A stretch of 46,178 nucleotides of DNA. Source: CAXDOZ01 sp963991145 (GTDB lineage: Bacteria; Bacteroidota; Bacteroidia; Chitinophagales; JABDMM01). The notes under the pieces are model-generated. The model worked only from the letters and a program-made list of their open reading frames with translations. It was not told the origin of the DNA and ran no database searches. The stretch covers positions 1-46,178 of the forward strand of contig CAXDOZ010000007.1 in the NCBI GenBank assembly GCA_963991145.1, given 5' to 3'. Of the stretch, positions 1 through 7,363 are shown piece by piece; positions within the stretch are counted from its first letter, which is position 1; each line of letters starts with the position of its first letter. A program made the translations under genes and the position numbers.

Positions 1-507
1 CTTCCAAACGGTGAGGCACAATACTCTATCTCAAACATGCTGTTCGGTTTCATGCCGGGCTCAATTGGAGAGATGAGTAAAGTCTTTGTGATCATGGGAG
101 CAGGTATTCTTCTTGCATCTGGAATTGGAAGCTGGAGAATCATGTTATCAATGGTTCTTGGAGCAGCCTTTATGGGAATTCTTCTAAATCTTATTGGAGC
201 TTCATTCTACCCGGGAGCAGACATCTTCGTGAATGTTCCGTGGTACTACCACTTCCTCATGGGTAGCTTCTTCTTTGCAATGGCATTCATGGCAACTGAT
301 CCGGTTACCGCTGCAGGAACAAATACAGGTAAGCTCATCTACGGATTCATGATCGGTTCTATCGGTATGATCGTAAGGGTTCTTAACCCGGCATATCCAG
401 AGGGATGGATGCTTGCAATCCTGTTTATGAACGTGTTCGCTCCATTGATCGATCACTACGTATTAGAGTCAAACATCAAAAAACGTGTCAGCCGTGTCGC
501 AGCTTAA
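1..507 (+). CDS. nqrB: Na+-translocating NADH:quinone reductase subunit B, C-terminal part
   Basis: The reading frame is open from base 1, so the gene starts outside the window and 168 C-terminal residues are visible. NqrB is the large membrane subunit of Na+-NQR, which couples NADH oxidation and quinone reduction to sodium export. The fragment is almost entirely hydrophobic, with about five membrane segments. It carries family signatures PGSIGE near its residue 20 and ATDPVTA further on, followed by a TNTGK-like turn. The threonine that carries covalent FMN lies upstream of the visible part. The stop overlaps the start of nqrC by 23 bases, and the order nqrB-C-D-E-F is canonical. The identification is secure; the 5' end cannot be judged. 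Confidence 0.95.
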   Translation, partial: LPNGEAQYSISNMLFGFMPGSIGEMSKVFVIMGAGILLASGIGSWRIMLSMVLGAAFMGILLNLIGASFYPGADIFVNVPWYYHFLMGSFFFAMAFMATDPVTAAGTNTGKLIYGFMIGSIGMIVRVLNPAYPEGWMLAILFMNVFAPLIDHYVLESNIKKRVSRVAA

Positions 508-1219
508 TAAAGAATCAAACGGATACATCTTCACCTTCGTTGCGATCATGGTCGCAGTGGTGGCCCTGCTTTTGGTAGGTATTGTGTCGGTGCTAAAGCC
601 AGCACAAAAGGAGAACGAGGCTAACTACCTTAGAAAGAACATTCTAGCAGCAGTTGTTGATGTCGATGGAATCGATATTGGAGCTGTTTACAACGAAACT
701 ATCACTGAGTATGTAGTTAATAGCAAAGGTGAGATCGTAGAAGGTGCAAGCGCTTTTGAGCTTGCAGATAACGCTCAGCTTGCTAAAGAGTACAAGAAAC
801 CAGCTGATCAAAGAAACTACCCATTGTTCCAATATCAGGACGGGGAAGGTGCTAACTACTATATCATTCCACTTACCGGAAACGGACTTTGGGATAAGAT
901 CTACGGTTTCATTGGAGTAGAAAGCGACTTTAACACGATCGTAGGAACATCATTCGGTCACGTAGCTGAGACGCCAGGTCTGGGTGCTGAGATCGAAAGT
1001 GCAAAGTTCAATGATCAGTTCCCAGGTAAGAACCTGTTTGCAGAAGATGGAGCATTTGCTTTGGGAGTATATAAAGCAGGACAGGCACCAGACGACAATT
1101 ACAGTATTGACGGTCTTTCAGGTGCAACTGTAACTACTGATGGAGCGGATATGATGATCCGTAATTGTATTGAGAATTACATTCCTTATTTCGATAACGG
1201 CCAAATGGCACTTCAATAA
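485..1219 (+). CDS. nqrC: Na+-NQR subunit C, FMN-carrying
   Basis: NqrC is a 244-residue Na+-NQR subunit with one N-terminal membrane helix (about residues 14-36) and a periplasmic domain holding covalent FMN. The flavinylation motif DGLSGAT is present at residues 209-215, with Thr215 the expected FMN acceptor, the target of the ApbE-type transferase encoded downstream. The start is a GTG at 485 inside the end of nqrB; a second in-frame GTG at 494 is possible. Translation is probably coupled to nqrB. No Shine-Dalgarno sequence is seen, as is usual in Bacteroidota. Confidence 0.95.
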   Translation: MSAVSQLNKESNGYIFTFVAIMVAVVALLLVGIVSVLKPAQKENEANYLRKNILAAVVDVDGIDIGAVYNETITEYVVNSKGEIVEGASAFELADNAQLAKEYKKPADQRNYPLFQYQDGEGANYYIIPLTGNGLWDKIYGFIGVESDFNTIVGTSFGHVAETPGLGAEIESAKFNDQFPGKNLFAEDGAFALGVYKAGQAPDDNYSIDGLSGATVTTDGADMMIRNCIENYIPYFDNGQMALQ

Positions 1220-1230
1220 TCCAAAGGATA

Positions 1231-1932
1231 ATGAGCGAAGTAGCACAACCAAAATCAAAAGAGTCTTTATTCTCAAAGAAGAATAGAAGACTTATTACAG
1301 ATCCGCTTGACGATAATAATCCAATTACCATTCAGGTACTTGGTATCTGTTCAGCACTTGCTGTAACAGGTCAGTTTGATAAGGCACTTGTAATGTCAAT
1401 TGCAGTTGTAATTGTAACTGCTCTTGCCAATGTCACTGTATCAGCGATAAGAAATCTCATTCCTAACCGGATCAGAATGATCGTACAACTTGTAGTTATC
1501 GCATTGCTGGTAACTCTTGTAAATGAATTCCTAAAAGCATTCCAGTATGATATCTATCGTCAGATCTCAGTTTTCGTAGGTCTGATCATTACCAACTGTA
1601 TCATTATGGGACGTCTTGAGGCATTTGCTCTGGCGAATAAGCCATGGCCTTCATTCCTTGATGGAGTTGGAAACGGAATTGGATATGGAATTATCCTTCT
1701 TATTGTAGCATTCTTCAGAGAGATCTTTGGAGCTGGAACACTAACTCTTGCGGTTCCATTTACTACAATGAGTTATTCGGTAAACTTCCTGAACAACGGT
1801 TTGTGGAACCTTTCAGATTCCGGTTATGTGAACAACGGAATCATGGTAATGCCTATCGCTGCTATGTTCCTGATCGGAGTATTGATCTGGGTTCAACGTA
1901 GTAGAAATCAAAAATTAATTGACGCATCGTAA
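1231..1932 (+). CDS. nqrD: Na+-NQR subunit D
   Basis: NqrD is a polytopic 233-residue membrane subunit of Na+-NQR. The core signature DNNPITIQVLGICSALAV is at about residues 28-45. Cys40 and Cys123 (in TNCIIMG) match the two conserved cysteines that, with those of NqrE, bind the intramembrane iron centre. The protein has a polar, lysine-rich N-terminal extension of about 25 residues before the conserved core, which makes it somewhat longer than the roughly 210 residues typical of proteobacterial NqrD. It starts 11 bases after nqrC in the same operon. Confidence 0.96.
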   Translation: MSEVAQPKSKESLFSKKNRRLITDPLDDNNPITIQVLGICSALAVTGQFDKALVMSIAVVIVTALANVTVSAIRNLIPNRIRMIVQLVVIALLVTLVNEFLKAFQYDIYRQISVFVGLIITNCIIMGRLEAFALANKPWPSFLDGVGNGIGYGIILLIVAFFREIFGAGTLTLAVPFTTMSYSVNFLNNGLWNLSDSGYVNNGIMVMPIAAMFLIGVLIWVQRSRNQKLIDAS

Positions 1933-1948
1933 TTATTAAGAAGTAGAA

Positions 1949-2560
1949 ATGGAATATTTAAACATTTTCATAAAATCAGCCTTCATTGAGAACATGGTTC
2001 TCTCTTACTTCCTTGGGATGTGTTCTTACCTGGCTGTATCAAAAACAGTAAAGACTGCAGTAGGTCTAGGAGCCGCTGTAATCTTCGTACTTGCTATTAC
2101 AGCTCCAATCAACTGGATCGTTTATCACGGTCTTTTGAAGGAGGGAGCTCTTGAGTGGATCAGCCCATCAATGGCAACTATTGACTTAAGCTTTCTTGGA
2201 CTGATCGTCTATATCGCAGTAATCGCCTCGATGGTGCAGCTGGTTGAGATGGTCGTTGAGAAATTTTCACCTTCTCTATATGTAGCACTGGGAATTTTCC
2301 TTCCGCTTATTACAGTGAACTGCTCAATTCTTGGAGGAACACTTTTCATGTTCACCAAGGAGTATGACTTCGGTCAGAGTGTTGTTTACGGTATTGGTTC
2401 GGGAGTTGGATGGTTCCTTGCAATCATTGCTATTGCAGCTATCAGAGAGAAGATTCGCTATTCAAATGTTCCTGCTCCTCTAAGAGGATTAGGTATTGCT
2501 TTCATTATAACCGGACTGATGGGGCTAGGCTTTATGAGTCTTATGGGAATTAAACTATAA
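1949..2560 (+). CDS. nqrE: Na+-NQR subunit E
   Basis: NqrE is a 203-residue membrane subunit of Na+-NQR, homologous to NqrD in inverted topology. About six hydrophobic helices are visible. Cys25 (in GMCSYLAV) and Cys125 (in TVNCSILGG) are the conserved pair that contributes to the iron centre in the membrane. The length agrees with the family. The gene is 16 bases after nqrD and 15 bases before nqrF, so all are presumably on one transcript. Confidence 0.96.
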   Translation: MEYLNIFIKSAFIENMVLSYFLGMCSYLAVSKTVKTAVGLGAAVIFVLAITAPINWIVYHGLLKEGALEWISPSMATIDLSFLGLIVYIAVIASMVQLVEMVVEKFSPSLYVALGIFLPLITVNCSILGGTLFMFTKEYDFGQSVVYGIGSGVGWFLAIIAIAAIREKIRYSNVPAPLRGLGIAFIITGLMGLGFMSLMGIKL

Positions 2561-2575
2561 GCAGAAAAACGGATT

Positions 2576-3844
2576 ATGATCGTATTATCTTTTTTAGCAG
2601 AATTTATCGCCGCAACGCTTGCCTTCCTATTTATCGTAGGATTGCTTGTAGCGGGATTGCTTTACGCCAAGAACAAGCTTGTTCCTTCAGGGGATATCAA
2701 GGTTGTGATCAATGGCGATTCTGACAACCCGGTGATCACTACTCCGGGTAGTAACCTTCTTAATGTTCTTTCAGGAAAGTCAATCTTCCTTCCTTCAGCT
2801 TGTGGAGGTGGAGGAACCTGCGCAATGTGTTTGTGTCAGGTTGATTCAGGTGGGGGAGATCCACTTCCTACAGAAATGAACCACCTTACCAGAAAGCAGG
2901 CCAAAGACAACTGGCGTCTTGCTTGTCAGGTAAAGGTTAATGAGGATATGGATATCCGCGTTCCTGAAGAGATCTTTGGTATTAAAAAATGGGAATGTGA
3001 GGTTACCTCAAATGACAACGTAGCGACTTATATCAAGGAGTTTATTGTGAAGCTTCCTGAAGGAGAAACCCTTGATTTCGAATCAGGTGGATATATCCAG
3101 ATCGATGTTCCTGAGTTCTCTGTAGACTTCAAGACTGATCTTTACAATATCGAAGATGAGTATAAGAATGACTACGATGAGTACAATATCTGGGATCTTA
3201 AGCTAAAGAATGACGAGGAGACTTTCCGAGCATATTCAATGGCTAACCACCCAGCTGAAGGTGACATCATCATGCTTAACATTCGTATTGCTACTCCACC
3301 TTGGGATAGAGCTAAGAATGCATTCATGGATGTACCTCCAGGCATCTGTTCTACTTACGTATTTACGCGTAAGCCAGGTGATAAAGTAACGATCTCTGGA
3401 CCTTACGGAGAGTTCTTTATTAAGCCTACCAAGAAAGAGATGGTCTACATCGGAGGTGGTGCAGGAATGGCTCCATTGAGAAGTCACTTATTCCACCTAT
3501 TCCACACTCTAAAGACAAGAGACCGCAAGATCTCTTACTGGTATGGCGGGCGCTCAAAGAGAGAGCTTTTCTATACAGATCAGTTCAGAGACATCGAGAA
3601 TGACTTTGATAACTTCACTTACACTGAAGCTCTTTCAGAGCCTCTTCCAGAGGATAACTGGGAAGGACCGGTTGGATTCATCCACCAGGTTTGTTTAGAT
3701 AGCTATCTAAGCAATCACCCTGAGCCAGAAGAAATCGAATACTACCTATGTGGACCTCCAATGATGAACGCAGCAGTTTTCAAAATGCTGGATGAATTGG
3801 GAGTTCCAGATGAGAATATTGCTTTCGATGATTTCGGAGGATAA
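2576..3844 (+). CDS. nqrF: Na+-NQR subunit F, NADH dehydrogenase module
   Basis: NqrF is the 422-residue electron-entry subunit: it oxidises NADH through FAD and passes electrons to a 2Fe-2S centre. One N-terminal membrane helix covers about residues 6-30. The 2Fe-2S ligands are Cys76, Cys82, Cys85 and Cys117, in the adrenodoxin-type CxxxxxCxxC arrangement. The FAD motif RAYSMANHP and the NADH-binding motif GGGAGMAPLRSH follow in the expected order, and the C-terminus AFDDFGG is typical. The gene is the last of the nqr operon and is followed within 10 bases by an intrinsic terminator. Confidence 0.97.
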   Translation: MIVLSFLAEFIAATLAFLFIVGLLVAGLLYAKNKLVPSGDIKVVINGDSDNPVITTPGSNLLNVLSGKSIFLPSACGGGGTCAMCLCQVDSGGGDPLPTEMNHLTRKQAKDNWRLACQVKVNEDMDIRVPEEIFGIKKWECEVTSNDNVATYIKEFIVKLPEGETLDFESGGYIQIDVPEFSVDFKTDLYNIEDEYKNDYDEYNIWDLKLKNDEETFRAYSMANHPAEGDIIMLNIRIATPPWDRAKNAFMDVPPGICSTYVFTRKPGDKVTISGPYGEFFIKPTKKEMVYIGGGAGMAPLRSHLFHLFHTLKTRDRKISYWYGGRSKRELFYTDQFRDIENDFDNFTYTEALSEPLPEDNWEGPVGFIHQVCLDSYLSNHPEPEEIEYYLCGPPMMNAAVFKMLDELGVPDENIAFDDFGG

Positions 3845-3851
3845 AAACAAG

Positions 3852-3878
3852 AAGGTTAGCTTAGCGCTAACCTTTTTT
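3852..3878 (+). terminator. Intrinsic terminator after nqrF
   Basis: A perfect 9-bp stem (AAGGTTAGC at 3852-3860 pairing with 3866-3874) closes a 5-base loop and runs into a T tract ending at 3878. It lies 7 bases past the nqrF stop and ends only 3 bases before the apbE start codon. It therefore either ends the nqr transcript or reduces the level of apbE by attenuation. Confidence 0.85.
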
Positions 3879-3881
3879 GTT

Positions 3882-4952
3882 ATGAGAATATTCTTTGTCG
3901 CTCTAGCTCTGATTTTTGTTTCCTGTGCAAGTGAAACCGAGTCTTCTGAAAGCTCAGATCCGGGGAACGATCCCGTTGTTTATGACTCCGATAGCTATAC
4001 TACTATCACAGGACAAACAATGGGGACTAATTATAGTATCACCTTAAAAAGCTCTCCTGAAATTCAGAAGTCGGTTGATTCAATGTTGGAGGTGATCAAT
4101 AATGCGGTGTCAACCTATATTCCTACTTCTACGATCAGCCAGTTTAACCAGGCTGATAGCGGATTTAAAGTAAGTCTTGCTCAGTCTCCACACTTCATTT
4201 GGAATTGTATGGGTGCTCTTGATATTGAATCCTTCTCTCAGGGATACTTCAATCCCAGAGTAATGCCTCTTGTAAACTACTATGGATTTGGATATGAGCC
4301 AGGCACTAAGCTTATCGATTCAGCTGTGGTTGATTCTCTAGCTGCCATGACAGTAGATATTGCTTATTTCCTTACGCAGGATAAGAACAACAATACTCCA
4401 TTGGTGATCAAAGCAAATGAACATTCACAAATTGACTTCAGCGCGATGGCTAAAGGCTATGCCGTAGACCTCATCGGAGCTATGCTCCAACAAAGAGGCA
4501 TTCTTCATTACCTGATTGACATAGGAGGAGAAACAATTACCCATGGAGTAAATGATCAGGGGAAGGCCTGGATGATTGGTATCACAAAACCAAAGGAAGA
4601 CAATGGCGAAGAGTCGGTTCCTTATCTAAGAATTCAACCTGGAGACCTTGCAATGGCTACCTCAGGCAATTATGAGAACTACAAGATCATTGATGGGATC
4701 AAAGTGGTTCACACAATTGATCCCTATACAGGTTATCCAAAATCTAGCAGATTATTGAGCGTAACCGTTGTTGAACATTCCTGTATGGTTGCCGATGGCC
4801 TTGCTACGGGAATGATGGCAAGTGGATTGGAAAATGCAATTGCATTTATCGAAAAGAATCAATTTATGAATGCAGTTTTGATCTATTCCGATGAAAATGG
4901 AGAACTGCAATGGTTTGCATCTGATCCCGCAAAGGATCTTCTGGTCTATTGA
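3882..4952 (+). CDS. apbE: FAD:protein FMN transferase (ApbE/Ftp), lipoprotein
   Basis: This enzyme transfers FMN from FAD onto the threonine of a D-x-x-[ST]-G-A-T motif and is the expected flavinylator of NqrB and NqrC just upstream. I chose the ATG at 3882 (356 residues) because it gives a clean lipoprotein signal peptide with lipobox IFVSC and lipidated Cys15. In-frame ATGs at 3792, 3810 and 3825 lie inside nqrF and would put the hydrophobic segment too far from the N-terminus. Family motifs are TMGTNYSI, FSAMAKGYAVD, DIGGE, HTIDPYTGYP and the late ADGLATG, whose Asp helps bind Mg. The enzyme probably acts in the periplasm, anchored to a membrane. It is convergent with nqrM, with a 9-base gap. 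Confidence 0.93.
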   Translation: MRIFFVALALIFVSCASETESSESSDPGNDPVVYDSDSYTTITGQTMGTNYSITLKSSPEIQKSVDSMLEVINNAVSTYIPTSTISQFNQADSGFKVSLAQSPHFIWNCMGALDIESFSQGYFNPRVMPLVNYYGFGYEPGTKLIDSAVVDSLAAMTVDIAYFLTQDKNNNTPLVIKANEHSQIDFSAMAKGYAVDLIGAMLQQRGILHYLIDIGGETITHGVNDQGKAWMIGITKPKEDNGEESVPYLRIQPGDLAMATSGNYENYKIIDGIKVVHTIDPYTGYPKSSRLLSVTVVEHSCMVADGLATGMMASGLENAIAFIEKNQFMNAVLIYSDENGELQWFASDPAKDLLVY

Positions 4953-4961
4953 TCAGTCAGA

Positions 4962-5201
4962 TTATAAAGGATCTTTCAGAGAAGAATCCCCAGAATCTAG
5001 ATCATCCTTCTTGCATTGCTCATCGGGCGAAGCCCCACAAACCTGACAATCGCCGATCTCATTCTTAAGCCATGGGCTGTTAGAAGCACAACCTCCACGG
5101 AATTCCCCATTCTTAACAACCAGCATTCTAAGTGCCATTCCAGCAAGACCTAGAGTGATAAGAGTAAGCGTCAGGATGAGTGTTACAACGAAAGTGTTCA
5201 T
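4962..5201 (-). CDS. nqrM: Na+-NQR maturation factor NqrM (DUF539-like)
   Basis: This is a 79-residue protein with one N-terminal membrane helix (about residues 4-28), a short basic turn and a cysteine-bearing tail. NqrM proteins have this layout: one helix, then a GxC-G/A motif and three more cysteines. They are needed to assemble the iron centre of Na+-NQR. Here the four cysteines are Cys38 (in RGGCAS), Cys52, Cys55 and Cys63. The CxxC spacing differs from the CxC spacing I recall for proteobacterial NqrM. Placement beside nqrF and apbE strongly supports the call. A -7 promoter box ends 4 bases before its start codon. Confidence 0.82.
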   Translation of the reverse strand: MNTFVVTLILTLTLITLGLAGMALRMLVVKNGEFRGGCASNSPWLKNEIGDCQVCGASPDEQCKKDDLDSGDSSLKDPL

Positions 5202-5205
5202 AGGA

Positions 5206-5213
5206 CAAAGATA
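5206..5213 (-). promoter_or_regulatory. Candidate -7 promoter box of nqrM
   Basis: On the minus strand this octamer reads TATCTTTG, a full match to the Bacteroidota -7 consensus TAnnTTTG. It is followed by 4 bases and then the nqrM ATG, so transcription would begin at or next to the start codon. I see no good -33 TTTG or TTG at the usual 19-20 base spacing, which lowers the confidence. Confidence 0.4.
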
Positions 5214-5323
5214 GTGTTATAAATACACTGTTATAGACGTACTTGTTTAATCTGACCTTACATTTTCAATGGGCTGTGAGCAACTCAATAGATTAAGACT
5301 CCATTTGTGGCTATTTTCGGAAT

Positions 5324-6106
5324 ATGTCAATAAATCAAGATCCAAGATTAGTTGCCTTCGAGCGATTGCTCAATATTATGGATGATCTGAGAGAGAAGTG
5401 TCCATGGGATAGAAAGCAGACCCTGGAATCTCTTAGAATGCTCACCATTGAGGAAACTTATGAGCTGTCGGAGGCAATACTTGAAAGTGATAAAAAGGGG
5501 ATAGAAGAGGAGTTAGGTGATCTTTTGTTGCATATGGTCTTTTACTGCAAGATTGGTTCAGAGACCGGAGATTTTACTGTTGATTCAACTCTTAACCGAG
5601 TTTGTGAGAAGCTCATCTCCAGGCACCCGCATATCTACGGAGACATAGAAGTTGCCGATGAAGAGGAGGTGAAGCAAAACTGGGAGAAGCTTAAGCTAAA
5701 GGAGGGAAAGAAATCTGTTCTTTCCGGAGTACCGAATGGCTTACCTCCAATTTTGAAAGCTTATAGGATTCAGGACAAAGTTAAGCAGGTGGGATTCGAA
5801 TGGGAGAACATCGATCAGGTTTGGGATAAAGTAAAGGAGGAAGAAGAAGAGCTTTTAGAGGCTGTAGATGAAAAGAACAAAGAGAAGATCAGCGAGGAGT
5901 TTGGAGATCTTGTCTTTTCATTGATCAATTACAGCAGATTCTTGCAAATCGACCCTGAAGAAGCCTTAGAGCGAACCAACCAAAAGTTTATAAAACGCTT
6001 CAATTACATAGAGTCTGAAGCCAAAGAGCGCGGGCTCGACCTGGAAAAGATGACCCTGGAAGAGATGGATGCTCTTTGGGTTTCATCTAAGTCATTAGAA
6101 AGCTGA
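5324..6106 (+). CDS. mazG: Nucleoside triphosphate pyrophosphohydrolase MazG
   Basis: MazG hydrolyses (d)NTPs to monophosphate and pyrophosphate and acts as a house-cleaning enzyme in the cytoplasm. The 260-residue length fits the two-domain family. The first domain has CPWDRKQT at residues 26-33, the metal-binding EETYE at about 43-47 and EEELGD at 61-66. The second repeats the pattern with a glutamate run EEEEELLEA and EEFGDLVFSL. The FadL-like gene begins 6 bases downstream, but a functional link between them is not obvious. The 122 bases before this gene show no terminator. Confidence 0.94.
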   Translation: MSINQDPRLVAFERLLNIMDDLREKCPWDRKQTLESLRMLTIEETYELSEAILESDKKGIEEELGDLLLHMVFYCKIGSETGDFTVDSTLNRVCEKLISRHPHIYGDIEVADEEEVKQNWEKLKLKEGKKSVLSGVPNGLPPILKAYRIQDKVKQVGFEWENIDQVWDKVKEEEEELLEAVDEKNKEKISEEFGDLVFSLINYSRFLQIDPEEALERTNQKFIKRFNYIESEAKERGLDLEKMTLEEMDALWVSSKSLES

Positions 6107-6112
6107 TCCTAT

Positions 6113-7363
6113 TTGAGAGTTCCTATTTTCATATTACTTATCACTGTTGCATTTCCATTTGAGGCATTTTCAAGTGGGAATTACCTTGCTGCTTCCGTAT
6201 TACAGGCGGGAAAGGGAAATACAGGAATTAGTTCTATTGATGGAACCTCCTCAATGGCCTACAATGTTGCAATCATGCCTTTTGTGGATCATTCACTTGA
6301 TCTAAGTGCAGCTTTTCATTGGCACAGTAGAAAGTTTCAGGTTCAGAATAGTCCTTCAATCTTTAATGATAAGGGAAGTCAGATTCCGTACTCCCTGTTT
6401 TATAACCTTCAGCTCCCTAAGAGGGACTGGGCCTTCAGCCTGGCCTTTTATCAGGATTTCAATCAAAATGTTGATTGGCCCATTGATTGGGTTGGACGCT
6501 TTGTCTCCATTAGCGGTACAACAAGAGATTACATTATTCAACCCTCATTTAGTTATAGGATCAAAGAGAAGTTCAGCTTTGGCCTTGGGATTCAACTGCA
6601 TTTGATTGATCTGAATTTTTCTAGAAACGTTCCTAATCTCCCGCCTGAAACTGCAGAGGGCCAAATTGTGCTCAACGAACTATATATGGGCCTTGGGGCA
6701 AACTTTGGATTTTTTGCGAGACTTAATCCATACTGGTCGATTGGAACTACCGCAACTATCCCCGTGAATTTTGGCTCCGATAGTTCTTCTGTGAGATTCT
6801 ACGAGGACGTAATTCAGGAGGAATTTGAGGAAACTAATGCAGGATTCCATCAGCAATTGCCCTGGAAAGTTGGGATTGGAGCTACGTTTAGCCCTATTGA
6901 GATAAGTCGTTATTCCTTTGAGCTCAATTATATCCACTACAAAAACCTGGACAGCTTTAACCTTGTCTCCTCAAGCCCTGAATTGTTCGGTTCTATTGCT
7001 GAATCACGCTTTCAGAGGAACGCAGTTCAATTCAAATTTGGCTCTGAGATTAACATTAGTCGGTTCTGGGAATTCAGATTTGGAGTCAATTTTGAAACCG
7101 GCAAAGCCGGATCTGTTACTCCCGACTATACATTCAATAAAGTTTTCGGGCTTACAACCGGATCGTCTATTTTCTTCTCTGAGGTGTTGGAAGCGTACAT
7201 TTCATTCGCCTACATGAGAAATTTAGAGGTGATTGAAGATGTAAATCAAAACTATCTAGGCTTTGGAGGAATCTTCGATGGGCATCAGGTTTATGTTGGT
7301 TTAGGAATGCGCTTTAACTTTAAGGAGAACAAGCTGCAGAGAGAGCGAATCAGAAATTTTTAG
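6113..7363 (+). CDS. Outer-membrane beta-barrel protein, FadL/OMPP1-like
   Basis: A 416-residue protein with a TTG start and a signal peptide (about residues 1-19, ending at FEAFSSG). The remainder is amphipathic strands with many aromatic residues, as in a beta-barrel (for example the repeated motifs YRIKEKFSFGLGIQL and MRFNFKE at the C-terminus). The N-terminal stretch with an asparagine in MAYNVA recalls the FadL/OMPP1 hatch region but is divergent. In Flavobacteriia, FadL-family barrels are commonly followed by a GDSL/SGNH lipoprotein, which is the arrangement here: the next gene begins on the base after the stop. Such barrels import hydrophobic compounds; the ligand is unknown. It could be another barrel family. 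Confidence 0.62.
   Translation: MRVPIFILLITVAFPFEAFSSGNYLAASVLQAGKGNTGISSIDGTSSMAYNVAIMPFVDHSLDLSAAFHWHSRKFQVQNSPSIFNDKGSQIPYSLFYNLQLPKRDWAFSLAFYQDFNQNVDWPIDWVGRFVSISGTTRDYIIQPSFSYRIKEKFSFGLGIQLHLIDLNFSRNVPNLPPETAEGQIVLNELYMGLGANFGFFARLNPYWSIGTTATIPVNFGSDSSSVRFYEDVIQEEFEETNAGFHQQLPWKVGIGATFSPIEISRYSFELNYIHYKNLDSFNLVSSSPELFGSIAESRFQRNAVQFKFGSEINISRFWEFRFGVNFETGKAGSVTPDYTFNKVFGLTTGSSIFFSEVLEAYISFAYMRNLEVIEDVNQNYLGFGGIFDGHQVYVGLGMRFNFKENKLQRERIRNF

Noticed and set aside
4931..4976. The 10-mer AAAGGATCTT occurs twice around the apbE/nqrM junction (4931-4940 and 4966-4975).
   Set aside because: Each copy is explained by coding sequence (end of apbE, and end of nqrM on the other strand), and there is no further symmetry, so chance is the simpler reading.
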